A DNA stretch of 64,000 nucleotides from Lumbricus rubellus. Its lineage: Eukaryota > Annelida > Clitellata > Crassiclitellata > Lumbricidae. Positions 23,237 to 34,238 of the stretch are shown here, piece after piece. The translations under genes were made by a program, and so were the position numbers. How positions within the stretch are numbered: position 1 is the stretch's first letter; the number at the start of each line of letters is the position of its first letter. The notes under the pieces are model-generated. The model did no database searches and was not told where the DNA came from. It was given only the letters and a program-made list of their open reading frames with translations. The stretch lies in the NCBI GenBank assembly GCA_945859605.1, contig OX243814.1, positions 42,027,718 through 42,091,717 of the forward strand, written 5' to 3'.

Positions 23237-24077
23237 TGTCTTCAAATTGTGAAGACACGAATGATAAAGTCACTGCTATGGAGACAAAGCCTATTGGCCC
23301 ATACTGTATACAAGTGGTTTATATGCTAGCATCAGACTGTATTTATTATGTAGATGGTGTGTTGTTTTTGTGCGTGTGTGTCTGTGTGTTTGTATCTGTG
23401 TGTCTGTATGTGTATGCGAATGTGTCGATGTCTGTTTGGAAATGATACTCTTGTATGAATGCATTAAAGAAGAAATTGCGAAATTCCGATATTCACATTT
23501 TAATACTGCAAACATACTGTTGATACCTTTAATGGCAGTTTTATTGATGTGTTTGGTCCTGTACTTAAGCGACACACACACACACACATACACACACACA
23601 CACACATACACACACACACATACAAACAAACACATATATATATGTACATAATAAATATAATATAAATATATTCACAGACCCTATATTAAAAGGCATACAT
23701 GTATGTGGTTAATTTATGGCGAGCGCATCAGCGGGGAGTTGACTGGAGGCGAACAACGGCATGTAAGGGAAGTCAATGGGGCGCTAAAAAGGTCATCACT
23801 CTGCCGACGCCTTTTCTTAAGATGGGGGTGGGGAATGGGGTGGGGGACGGTCATTAATCACCCACGACAGTTGGATGTCGCTGACAAGGTCGTGAAAGGG
23901 CGACTATAGGACCACGAATGATGATCACCCAGGACGATGACGACGACGACGTTGACGAAGGCAGAAATGCCCCCCTTTGACAATCACCCCATTGACAATC
24001 ATCCCCTTTGACAATCACCCCATTGACAATCACCCCTTCGATGTACTCACCCGCCCGGTTGATCTGTGGATTTCATT

Positions 24078-24129
<52 letters not shown>

Positions 24130-24430
24130 CTAAACGCCCTATTCAGCGTCAATTGAAAACCGAATTGGACATCGTGCGGCGTGTACCAGTTTGTACCAAA
24201 CAAGTACGTTGTACCGGAGATTGCAGCAGACCCTACAATGTGCGCCTTTGGTATAGCGTGTTGCTGAGAGTTAGCACGTCAAGTCTCTTCAATGACACCC
24301 ACACATAGACTGAACTTTTCTATTATGGTATCAGAAAATCTTTTCTATGGTTTTGCCAGGCACGTGGAATGGACTTCCTTTCAGAGACAACGCGTGAATT
24401 CATTTATCAGAGACGTGGGTGCATTTGGGG
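23237..24430. other. Non-coding stretch with short repeats
   Basis: Contains TG-rich sequence at 23365-23440, (CA)n at 23573-23632, a 17-bp-type repeat TTGACAATCACCCC/ATTGACAATC at about 23975-24040, and (GA)n at 24079-24127. No gene supported. Confidence 0.6.
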
Positions 24431-24435
24431 GTCAG

Positions 24436-24557
24436 TGTGAGAATTGTGGAAAAATAACTTGTGGGTTGGATCATGATCCACTTGAAATTGGGGTGTGAAA
24501 ACATGAGGCTATAAAAAGACTGGAGGTTGAACCCACAAACCCCCGGCAATTCTCACT
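24436..24557. mobile_element. Small TIR element GTGAGAATTG family
   Basis: Starts GTGAGAATTGTGGAAA and ends CCGGCAATTCTCAC, an imperfect inverted repeat. A second copy lies at 47174-47316 and a left-end fragment at 50969-50990. Only the TIRs and an ATTGGGGT...GAAAACAT internal block are shared. Confidence 0.7.
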
Positions 24558-24730
24558 CGGGGGGGGGGGTTACTTGTTTAAATTCCCAAAGGTATGCCTA
24601 TTATTTCCGAAATTTTAAAAACCAATTGTGTTTTAGTGTATATTTGTCGAAAAAAACTCCCGAAACGGAAGACAACAATTATAGGTCTCTTCTGATCAGA
24701 GAAGACTGAAAAGTGAAAACCATTCATTAT

Positions 24731-25398
24731 CAGTGACGTAACTAGCGTTGGGCTTGGGGGGGGCTTAAGCCCCCCCAAACGAAGCTGAAGCCCCCCTAAA
24801 TGAAATCAAGCCGTTGTATGCTTACGGCTAATTTAAATAGACGGCTAATTTAAATATACGGCGTACATGCAGTTACGGACGACCGGCCATGACTGCCTAA
24901 AAATGGCTCCATTTGAGGTCGACACAGCCAAAAATGCGCTGGTCGCTGGGGCTCCGCCCCAGACCCCGATGGTGAGCTTACGGTAAAGACAAAACCTTTC
25001 TCTTTTACAGTAGCAGTTTATTTTTATTGTTATCCTGGTAGCTTGAGCCTTGCGACACTGAAAAACGACTTATTCTTACAATTTTCGCAACTTTTCCGTT
25101 CACAAATAGCTGGCAAACAAGAGCCTTAAAATGGCTCCATTTGAGGTCGACACAGCCAAAAATGCGCTGGTCGCTGGGGCTCCGCCCCAGACCCCGCTGG
25201 GGGAGCTTACGACGCTCCCCCAGACCCCCTAATCGGGACGGGCTTCGTGCCTTCGGCACTCGCAACTTCGCGATTTCGGCGCCGCCACTCACGACCAATT
25301 ACAATACAACGTCCTGGCACTTCTTCTTTTACACTTTAAGCATTGGTCATACTTAAGGCTTAAGCCCCCCCAAACAAAAAATCCTAGTTACGTCCCTG
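24731..25398. mobile_element. Non-autonomous hAT element, perfect 8-bp target duplication
   Basis: TIRs CAGTGACGTAACTAG and CTAGTTACGTCCCTG are flanked on both sides by TTCATTAT (24723-24730 and 25399-25406). GGCTTAAGCCCCCCC lies just inside both ends. The interior holds a ~70-bp direct duplication starting AAAATGGCTCCATTTGAGGT at about 24899 and 25129. No transposase frame. Confidence 0.93.
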
Positions 25399-25504
25399 TT
25401 CATTATGCGGATGCTGCGGTTTTAAAACGCCTGTGAATCATGGCGTTTTTTTAGCGTGCAGTTGTACACAAAATGTGCTTTTGTAAATGAATTTGTACTG
25501 TTGT

Positions 25505-25812
25505 AAAGGCAGGAGGAGGAGATGAAGTAGGAGGAGAAGGAGGAGGGCGGCGACTAGAGTAGGAGGAGGAGGATGAGAAAGAGGAGAAAGAGAAAAGGAC
25601 AGGAGGAGGTGGAGGAGAAAAGGGAGGAGAAGAAAGAGGAGGAGAAGAAAGAGGAGAGGAGGAGGAGGAGGTGGAGGGGGACGACGACGGCAACTAAAGT
25701 AGAAGGAGGAGGAGGAGAAAGAGGAGGAGGAGGAGGATAAAGAGGAGGAGGAGAAAGAGGAGGAAGAGAAAGAGGAGGAAGAGAAAGAGGAGAGAAGGAG
25801 GAGGAGCAGAAT
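25505..25812. repeat. GGA/GAA polypurine tract
   Basis: AGGAGGAGG and GAGAAAGAGG units on the plus strand. The minus-strand Ser/Pro-rich frame is an artefact. Confidence 0.93.
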
Positions 25813-26530
25813 GTTGTAGAGGCACAGTCATTTACGCATCACAATGGCATAGGGATTTTACATTTAATGCCCATTATAGCCTATACATGTATACTATGTG
25901 CATTCAAGTCATCCATTGTAGCGTACATCCCGCACGTGCATTCCCGTAGTTTGATATATATATATGGCAAGCATTTGTAACCCCGCGGGGTAAGCCAAGT
26001 TGCATCGCTTAGAGCCTTAGAGCGAATTGAGAATGATCAATCCACGATAGAGGGTGGCCTGCTTATTATAAATGACGTTATACATCACCAACCCTCATGC
26101 ATGCATGTATGCATGTGAATGCGTGCGATTCGGTGTGATAAGTAGCTCTGCACGGTGATAGACAGCAAGTGGTATATACGTGTATATATATATATCTATA
26201 CACACAGTTCACACACACACATATATATATATATACATACATGCATATATACACATATATATAATATATATATAATATTATATATATAATAAATATTGCG
26301 GGTCATGTCCGACACAATGTGTTCACATGGTCAGATTGATCAATGTATGGATCATTGTTATTGAAAGTATAATAGGGATAAAGGATTCTGCTTGGTTATG
26401 TATGTGGCAGGTGTAGCAGCTTAACACGTGGACTCTTTCACCTGCATGTTGGACCCGTTTTCCGCTCTTACATCGAAGGACTATAATCCTGCTGTTTAGT
26501 ATAATAGTATGTGAGGCGCCCTCGTCATTA
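25813..26530. other. Non-coding stretch with (TA)n
   Basis: Unique sequence apart from a TA/CA tract at about 26169-26294. Confidence 0.5.
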
Positions 26531-26714
26531 TTATTTTTCCTCTGAGGTATTTTGGATCCCTCAGGGACTTAAATATTAATTAAAAACAGAATAAAAACAT
26601 CTGGAACGGCACCTAATCGTCGTAGAGATCCTGCGCTGGAAAGGCACCGCGGAATGCAACCGCATTGAAACGCTGGATCATAATACTGATGCGCTGATGT
26701 AGGTATAGGAGGTC
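26531..26714 (-). mobile_element. 5'-truncated RLE-LINE, C-terminal end and 3' UTR
   Basis: On the minus strand the frame reads [20 protein letters not shown] and ends with a stop at 26613-26615. It matches the C-terminus of the large ORF at 60510-62024 ([19 protein letters not shown]). The 3' UTR holds a small hairpin (CCTGAGG...CCTCAGAGG, 26566-26539 on minus) shared with the copy at 60033, followed by AATAATAATG. Its 5' end abuts a trinucleotide array at 26715. Confidence 0.85.
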
Positions 26715-26726
26715 TCGTCATCGTCA

Positions 26727-26764
<38 letters not shown>

Positions 26765-26765
26765 G

Positions 26766-26826
<61 letters not shown>

Positions 26827-26840
26827 TATTATTATTATTA
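26715..26840. repeat. GTC/ATC/ATT trinucleotide array
   Basis: CGTCAT, CGTCGT, CATCAT and finally ATTATT units lie directly at the 5' end of the RLE-LINE fragment. Confidence 0.95.
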
Positions 26841-27764
26841 CAACACATGTTCAGGTACACTGTCTTGGCGTCATCTTTGAGAAGTCAGTTACATGTAGCC
26901 TATATGACTCAATGCAGTTGTTATCGACTTCTATAGTTTTAAACTCTCGACTTGTCGTTTGTTACGGTCAATTAAGAAGACTTGCAATCGATTCTTCAAT
27001 TGACGTTGATGCGAATAATATGCTTCTTCTCGTTTCTTAATGAGTGTCGAATGCAAGTGCGGCTTAACACTGTGAGTATAGTACTTAACGATTTGTCGTG
27101 AACTTCAAAAGACAGACGGACTGCTGGAGATGTGTTTGTGGTCGAGAAGCCATTGCTCTGCTCTATCACTTGTTTCCCGTCGACGCAGTGTACAGTAGGA
27201 CTACTGTTAATGAACTCATTAATTTCTTAGTTGAGTTCCATGGAAGCGCAAAAAGGGTAGAGCTCTCGGAATGTCTTCAAACTCTGGATATACACCGACC
27301 TCTGGGATATCCAGCTTGCTATAGACATGACAGTCTACCAGCGGACATTCCTCACAAATCCTTAACGTCTTTGTATAATTGTATCAAATTATGCTTGAAG
27401 AACTATCAACCCAAAAATTATAGTAGTTTCCATTATTTTCAATGACATCTTGTGGCTGTCACTGTTAATTAAAATGAGATCAAAAGAAGCATTGGATTCG
27501 CGCTTGATGTTTAAATGTCGACAGTCGAAAGCGTTTTGAAGGTGCCTAAAATGATTGTTAGGGTTTACAATATTTAAAAACAGCTCACATCTGTCAGTGT
27601 CAACCTTTTTCTCATGTTACACATGTGTATAAAAAACTGCAGATGTTTCATTTAGGCCTATTCAAACACGCTTATCCCGTAGTTAACGTTGCTAAGTTGT
27701 TTTAACGTCTTCAATACCATTTTGACGATTTCAAATAGGCAGTCTACTTGTGTCCATAACTGTT
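26841..27764. other. Non-coding stretch, one unexplained ORF
   Basis: Unique sequence. A 115-codon plus-strand frame at 27098-27445 matches nothing I recognise and is not called a gene. Confidence 0.4.
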
Positions 27765-28085
27765 GTCAATCCAGCTTCCATTTAACGAAAATATTCATCA
27801 ATCGAAATTCTGTTTAAACAAAGATTATTGTCATCAATCCTTCTGTTTGACCCATAATTTTTCCACCAATTCTACTTCTATTTATGCAAGAATCTTTCCA
27901 ATCAATCCCACTTCTATTTAGGTAAAACGTGTTTCGATCCAACTTTCACTGCAGCAAAGACTTAATTTCACCAATTCAACTTTTGATTCCGAAAAATAGT
28001 AATGTTTTCTTCAATCCGGCTTCTTATTTATGTGAGGAATTAGTTCATCCCATCCAACTTCCATTTTGAGTTGACGAAAACTAAA
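27765..28085 (+). repeat. Degenerate ~40-bp tandem repeat, copy 2
   Basis: The unit CAATCCAACTTCCATTTATG followed by a CAAGAATxTTTTC(A)-like piece recurs about seven times with strong divergence (CAATCCAGCTTCC, CAATCCTTCTG, CAATTCTACTTC, CAATCCCACTTC, GATCCAACTTTC, CAATTCAACTTT, CAATCCGGCTTC, CATCCAACTTCC). It is the inverted counterpart of 4861-5260. Confidence 0.75.
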
Positions 28086-29159
28086 GTAATTTAGCAACGT
28101 AAACTACGGTTTCACCCCCATTTACTACTGAAAGCAGTCCGTGCAGTATGCTCGTAGAGCTGCGTTTAGGACCATGTGGTGCCCCACAAGCACAGCCCTA
28201 TAGCTGCGGCGTAACAATGGCAAGACCACGAAGAGCAATGGAGCTCAACACTGCATGGTCGGTGTTGTATATTGCTTGTATTATAACAGTGGAGTTTTAT
28301 AGTATACGGCCAGAAACCGTCGACAAAGACGATGCATTCATCGGCGCACTCACAGCATGTCATTGTCAACATCAATTATGGCGGATCATTAATAGCGTTT
28401 GTGACAAGGGAGTATACGTTAATGCGTAGAGCTGCTCTCGACCGACGAAGTCGTTCGTCGCCTCTATTATGAGATGAATCGTCTTCGTGAATCGACGGAA
28501 AGAGGTCTCTAACAGTGTTCTCGGTGTTGTTCAGCTATTAGGCGCTTGTTGAATTCGTCTTGTTGCAGTATACCGCAGTGTGGAAACACAATAAGCGCAA
28601 ATACAATTGTCGAAAATTTGAACGGAATTGACCAGCAATAGGCCTAGTAAATGCAAAAGTGTATCTCTCAGTATAGGTCTACTTGTAAAGAGCATTTTCG
28701 TTCACGGTTTAAGCGTGCGAGCGCGAGAAGTTGTGGCGGCAAATATAGTGCCTATACGTGTAAAGAATATTATGTTGAAACTTTGGAATTAAAAAAGTGA
28801 CTCGTCAAGGTGCAAAAAAGAAGTGTTAATTTTGAGGGAAAAAATCAGCATCGTATCGTGGTCAATGCGTGAAATAATGTAAAGAAAACTGTCTGTAATT
28901 CACGATACGAGGAAAACGAGACGTTTGTGCATAATTATATTCTCTCAAGTGGACTTTTATATAGCGATACCTGCGTAAAGTTTGAGCAGCATGTTGGACA
29001 CGAAATACGTCTAAAAGACAAAGGTAATAATTATAATAGACTCAATTCAGCTGCATCACTTAGATTGCATGTCATCAGGTGGAGAATTTACGGAAGGCGT
29101 TTTGATGGTTCAACCATCACCTATAATGTGACCTATTGTCTTTCTTAGGACCCCATAAT
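28086..29159. other. Non-coding stretch, nothing recognised
   Basis: Unique sequence. A short hairpin GACGAAGTCGTTCGTC sits at about 28443-28459. Confidence 0.5.
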
Positions 29160-29226
29160 AATGTTCCCTGGGCTGAAAGCGACTCTGAGTAGGCTTCTTG
29201 AAAGGGCGCTATATAAGTTTTCTGAA
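29160..29226 (+). repeat. SINE 3' end
   Basis: CTGAAAGCGACTCTGAGTAG then GCTTCTTGAAAGGGCGCTAT and AATGAATAG matches the tail of the full SINE immediately downstream. Solo 3' end. Confidence 0.7.
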
Positions 29227-29229
29227 TCA

Positions 29230-29465
29230 AGGAATGAATAGTTATCGCGAGGGGTGTAGTGAATTCGATGCCTTGGAACCGGAGGGTTCCAGGTTCAAAT
29301 CCACACCAAGCCGCCGCGAAGGAACCATGAGCAATCCTTCACTTGCAATTGCTCGTGCTCTTCGGCATGAAACTGCAATGCAGTGTCCGCGCTGTAGTCT
29401 GGAGCGCCTCTGAGTAGTAGGCTTGAAGGGGCGCTATAGCAAATGCGATAAATAAAATAAAAACA
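29230..29465 (+). mobile_element. tRNA-derived SINE
   Basis: The tRNA-like head has a perfect B box GTTCAAATC at 29293-29301 and a weak A box (TAGTGAATTCG near 29259). A central region follows, then the tail GCCTCTGAGTAGTAGGCTTG and AAGGGGCGCTATA, ending in an AATAAAATAAAAA-type tail. The tail recurs at least eight times in the window. The SINE is presumably transcribed by polymerase III and mobilised by a LINE in trans; the partner LINE is not identified. Confidence 0.8.
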
Positions 29466-31334
29466 TTAATATTCAATTACGGTTACTACATAGGACTACA
29501 ATGGCCCATTTAAAACCGTCGGTGCAGATATATCGATCAACAAATTGATTGCATATAATTATACAAACGAATGTTGTATATATGACAGCACGCATCCAAT
29601 GTTTATACGTATCGATGATTCTTGATAATCGATATCTGTGTCTTGTACCGAGTGCTCTCGGTTCGATTACCATTGATCGTGGTGCTCTGAGAGGTTACAG
29701 AGCACGCTTCATTGATTATCGGACACGGTTCGTTGAATGACGAACACAGTCCACTGACTATAGAGGTATAGATAAGGTTGATTGATTGATAAAGGAAAGT
29801 ACATAGGATCTTATGTCATCAACATGTCTACTTCTCACAGTCTGTGATGTTCACATACACTCAGTCTGTCTATATAGTACAATAGACATGCATACCTGTA
29901 TATACGTATACCTATATCAAACTACCTTAGTCTACCTATAATACTATGTATTGTATACTTTTACCTACAGAGGAGTATAATTATAACGAGGAACGGACTC
30001 TAACATTGACCAATTTGCAACGGTAATTGCAAGATCCTCCATTATAATCTATTTATGCCATACTCTCGATTATGTGACATTTCCAATCTCTATGTAATTA
30101 GGCTCACCTTGTCACTTTGTGCTGTCCGTTCGTTGAACTCTAGCGATCGACAAGGCCAGCCTTAAAATCGATGAAATTAGGCTAGGCCTACTAATTATTT
30201 TTCATTTTTAGGAATTTTAAGACTATAGCCTATAAAATGTCTGCTATTTCTGCATATTGTGATGGGCAAAGCAAACCTTGTCCCTAGTAGCCTAGCGTGC
30301 ACAAGCCATCGCAACAGCACTGCTTAAGTACGCGTATACACGTTTCGCTCAGCGGCCAATGGAGATAATCCAGTGCCACGCTGTCACAGTTCAACTCGAG
30401 CCCATCTTGTGTGTTATACCGTTTCCATGCATGAAACAGTTATTTTTGTTGCTGCACTTACGTGTCTTGCCTTTGTCTCGGTTCAGCAAACATTTGCTAA
30501 CTCTCTCAAATTAATCGATAATTAATCGAGCAAGTCACAACTTACTCGATTAGACATTTGAACGATTAATTGTTTAATCAATCGTTAAAATCTGCAACCC
30601 TGACATATGAATGTACACATGCAACGTGCGTATAATATCGGTTAGAGATGGGCATGTTCATTCTCACTCTAATCATTACACAATTTTACCAATCGCATAA
30701 TGTGTGCTCGCATAATGTGTGCGTGTGTGCATGCGTGTGTCTCTATGGAATGTTCTCCCTGTTGCAAGTCATGCATGCAGGAATCTTGAAATATGTTTGA
30801 AGGCCTTCGAAAGATGTTGAAGTCTCATTTAACATGTAACTTTCAAGATGTATTCTATATGAGCGAGAATTCGCTGGAGCATGTATGGCAGTCTGACAGG
30901 AGAATTTCGTAACCGACACAAAGGCGCCAAGTGAATTGAGTGAATAGACAACAAAGGAAACGACGTCAACTGTTATCGCTGTTGCATCTCCAAAGGAATA
31001 CTACAAAGGAACGTTTGAAATAATGAATGATTTCAACCTGCAGAGGAGACTCAAAGGCGTAACATTCTAAATAGAAGCTTTTCATGAATACTTATGGCTA
31101 AGTGGCTCGATTTGCCTGTTACACGGTTTGAACCCCGTAACCGATTACTTCAAACCGTCTAGTTATGTTTAATTGTTTATAGTACACGCGGGTTATATTC
31201 GGGTTATATTATTAGAAAGTTACTGCCTATTCTGAGAGAGTTACTGCCTATAATTAGGACTTTGAGCAAGTCATTCATTCACAGCGCAATCGATTCGTGC
31301 TTGTTCTTACGACAATTGCAATTAATAGTTGAAT
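29466..31334. other. Non-coding stretch, one possible hAT end
   Basis: Unique sequence. At about 30500-30604 repeated TTAATCG/ATCGTTAA words end in TCTGCAACCCTG, which looks like one terminus of a hAT-type element (CAGGGTTGCA...). The other end was not found. Confidence 0.4.
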
Positions 31335-31515
31335 AGAAGAGGTGACGATGATGATGATAATGATGATGATGATAACAATAATAATAATTACATGTATGAT
31401 GATACTAATAAAAATATCAATAATGAGAAGAAGAAGAAGAAGAATTAGGAAGAAGAAATAATAATAATAAATGTAATAATAATAATAATGATAACAAGCG
31501 TAGTAAGCTTAGGCC

Positions 31516-31579
<64 letters not shown>

Positions 31580-31655
31580 TGTAGTAGTAGAAGAAGTTGT
31601 AGTAGTAGTAGTAGTAGTAGTAGTAGTAATAATAATAATAATAATAATAATAGCC
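31335..31655. repeat. ATG/AAT/GTA trinucleotide arrays
   Basis: GATGATGAT, AATAATAAT, AGAAGAAGA and a long GTA array at 31512-31624, then AAT to 31651. Confidence 0.95.
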
Positions 31656-32139
31656 GCCAGCTCTGCAGGGGTACCCTCGAGAGATTGTGCACCTGTTCTA
31701 GCGTTTATCTATTATTTTGCACTCAGAGATTTAACGCCATGGCCTTCAGGTGCATGTTCACACAGTCCACCGGGGGGTCAAGGGCAAGTGGGCAACTACC
31801 TCTGCACTGTAACAATGTAACATAGCTTCGCATATCGTCGCATAATTAATAACATAGTTTCTCACTTTCTCAGAGCGAATACACCAGGCGAAAAAACATA
31901 AACAATAATAACAATTTTAATTATAATAATACGCATATCGTCGCATAATTAATAATATTTATTGTTATTACATCGTTACTGTGGTTGACACTCTAGCGCC
32001 TTCGCCCTTCGTATATAGCTGCAGGCAACGGCTGTCACAGCAGGAGCATCAGCATTCAGCAGACATTGCGGACAACAGAAAACTAAAAATTATCCGTTCC
32101 TCTTAGTCACACATGACTGCCATGGAATCTCTAGGCCAT
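31656..32139. other. Non-coding stretch, nothing recognised
   Basis: Unique sequence with a duplicated GCATATCGTCGCATAATTAA (about 31830 and 31932). Confidence 0.5.
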
Positions 32140-33235
32140 ATTAACTTAAAGGCCAATGTTTAGGCTATAGGCGTGGCTATGGAGAGCTGCCGGCCAATGA
32201 CCATGGGTTCGAAATCTGGTAGACACCAAGGTTCTTCCAATACGTGTGTATAGATCTTGGGTAGACACATAAGCCATAAGAGCCATAAGACAAGTAAACT
32301 TGTATACCCGCTAATGCAGCCGACCATCGAGCCCTGCAATATTCTGCTGGCAGGGGTGGGGAATTGTTTTGTTCCTCCGAGCTTGCTCCTCAGCTAGACA
32401 GCGTCGGGCTTCTCAATTGTTGGGCCTTCCACTTTGAAATGCCTCCCATTAGAGATTAGAGTTCTGCCAAGGGCCAGCAAAATCAAGGCAGGGTTGTATT
32501 ACATAACTTTAGACTCCTTCCCTTTTCAGCTCCCATATAAAGCTCTAGCTGGTGCCGAGACTTACCGGCCCACAGCTCCACGATGTTTTCTGTGCCACCA
32601 CTAGGCCTATAGCTAATCTGCATAAGACCAGGTCAGGTAACCAGGCTATACACTAGCCTATATAGTATAGCTGTATAGCCGATGGTGTACTAGCTATCAA
32701 CCTTGCTAGCTATCTATATTCTACACCAACCCTTAGTTCATGTGTTTGCCTTTACCTCAGAGCTTGACCAACGAGTACCTTTGTTTATAGGTCTGGGCAC
32801 CAGCTAAAGATTTATATACAGTTGAAATGTCAATTGATGGACTAAGAAGGAAACGAGTCTAAAGTGATGTAATATAACCCTGCCTTGATATTGCTGGCCC
32901 ATCGCAGGACTCGAATCTCTAATGGGAGGCATTTCCAAGTGGAAGGCCCAACAATGGGGAAGCCCGACGCTGTCTAGCTGAGGAGCAGGCTCGGAGAAAC
33001 AAAACAACTCCCCCACCCCTGCCAGCAGAATATTGCAGGGCTCGATGGTCAGCTGTATTAGCGCTTATACAAGTTTACCCAAGGTTCTTTCAATAGATCT
33101 TGAAGTTTACCTGTCTTTTGGCTTATGTGTCTACCAGATTTCGAACCCATGGTCATTGGCCGGCAGCTCTCCATAGCCACGCCTATAAATTGACATTCTC
33201 TGGAGAGAATATCAGGACGAACCTTGGCCTTTAAG
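32140..33235. repeat. 1.1-kb inverted repeat with ~430-bp arms
   Basis: Left arm 32140-32570 and right arm about 32790-33235 are diverged reverse complements around a spacer of about 220 bp. Anchors are GGCGTGGCTATGGAGAGCTG (left, 32170) against CAGCTCTCCATAGCCACGCC (right), and ATGGGAGGCATTT on the right against AAATGCCTCCCAT on the left. CTTAAAGGCCAA and TTGGCCTTTAAG lie near the outer ends. Either a foldback element or two copies of one repeat inserted head to head. Confidence 0.85.
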
Positions 33236-33379
33236 AGGCGTTGAATTCACTAGAGATTTGGGTCGTCACTTGGAGGAAATGAGAGAGATGAACTCTATAT
33301 ACCCAAGAGATTCAGGGACCAATGCTGACACCATTCGGTGGTTCAACGTTGTGGCTTTCGCGGGATCTTTTGTTGACCA

Positions 33380-33472
33380 TAAATAATAATAATAATAATA
33401 GTAATAATAATAATAGTAGTAGTAGTAATAATAATAATAATAATAACAACAACAATAACAATAATAATATTG
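33380..33472. repeat. AAT/AGT/AAC trinucleotide array
   Basis: AATAATAAT with AGTAGT and AACAAC variants. Confidence 0.93.
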
Positions 33473-33616
33473 AAGCACTTAGTATCCTTTTTAAAGTCTG
33501 ACGGATCATTTTTACCTCGGGCGATAAAAAACAATGATAACTCGTTGCTACTGATTTTTCTGTAAGACTTAGGATAAGCAGTCAAATAAATGTGTTCGTG
33601 GCCACTAACCAGTATG

Positions 33617-33889
33617 CAAGGCCGTAGCCAGGATTTTTTTCGAGGGGGGGGGGGTGTTTCTTCGGGCGCCGAAATTTTTTCTCTCAGCCCAAAACAGTTG
33701 ATGACCTTTTTTAGTCGTCCGGTCGAAGTTTCCATTCATTTCGGGAGGGGGGGGTGTGTTTTCATGCATGGTTTTATTTCATGGTTTTTACATCATGTGC
33801 TAGTAAATGCGTTATATTATTTTTGTACATTTTTCATTTCGGGGTGGGGGGTGTTCAAACACCCAAAACACCCCATAGCTACGGCCTTG
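33617..33889. mobile_element. hAT-type MITE, CAAGGCCGTA family
   Basis: TIRs CAAGGCCGTAGCCAGG and ATAGCTACGGCCTTG, flanked by CCAGTATG (33609-33616) and CCAGTATA (33890-33897), 7 of 8 identical. Length 273 bp, with G-runs near both ends and GGTGTTCAAACACCC inside the right end. A 129-codon frame crossing it is not a gene. Confidence 0.88.
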
Positions 33890-34044
33890 CCAGTATATGC
33901 CTTATATCATGCGTGGACAATGGACATAATATTACTGTCATTGGTGTTAATTCAATACTTACACACGGCGGCACGATAGCATATAGTTCGCTACATGTGC
34001 ATTGTGCACAATGTGCAGTCCATCGACCCAACGGTCTAAAGAAG

Positions 34045-34110
34045 TGAATTCCACATGCACGAAGCGCTGAGAGGCGCTAGATAAAGTTTCGGTTACAATT
34101 ACATATTAAC
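34045..34110 (+). repeat. SINE 3' end fragment
   Basis: GAAGCGCTGAGAGGCGCTAG then ATAAAG, the diverged tail of the 29230 SINE family, 35 bp before the first coding exon of the discoidin gene. Confidence 0.55.
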
Positions 34111-34144
34111 AGAGCATGTAGGAATGTTCTTCTTTGTTTTTCAG

Positions 34145-34238
34145 ATGTTCCTTGGAGCGTTGCTAGCCTTCGTCAGTCTCCTTGGTGACACAGCCGTCTC
34201 CACGGACAGTCACCATGCCAACCTACAAGCGCTACAAG
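34145..34238 (+). CDS. Discoidin gene exon 1: signal peptide
   Basis: Begins MFLGALLAFVSLLGDTAVS, a short hydrophobic leader. Ends in phase 1 at donor gttaat. The ATG follows TTTTTCAG directly, so either this is the true first coding exon with an upstream UTR exon or the start lies elsewhere. The downstream frame supports this ATG. Confidence 0.8.

Noticed and set aside
27098..27445. 115-codon plus-strand ORF
   Set aside because: No recognisable domain, no splice or promoter context and ordinary length for chance in 64 kb.
29230..29310. A functional tRNA gene
   Set aside because: The B box is good but the A box is weak, no cloverleaf stems close and the SINE body and tail follow directly.
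33590..34047. Overlapping ORFs of 129 and 97 aa
   Set aside because: They run across the MITE at 33617-33889 and its flanks; composition follows the repeat.
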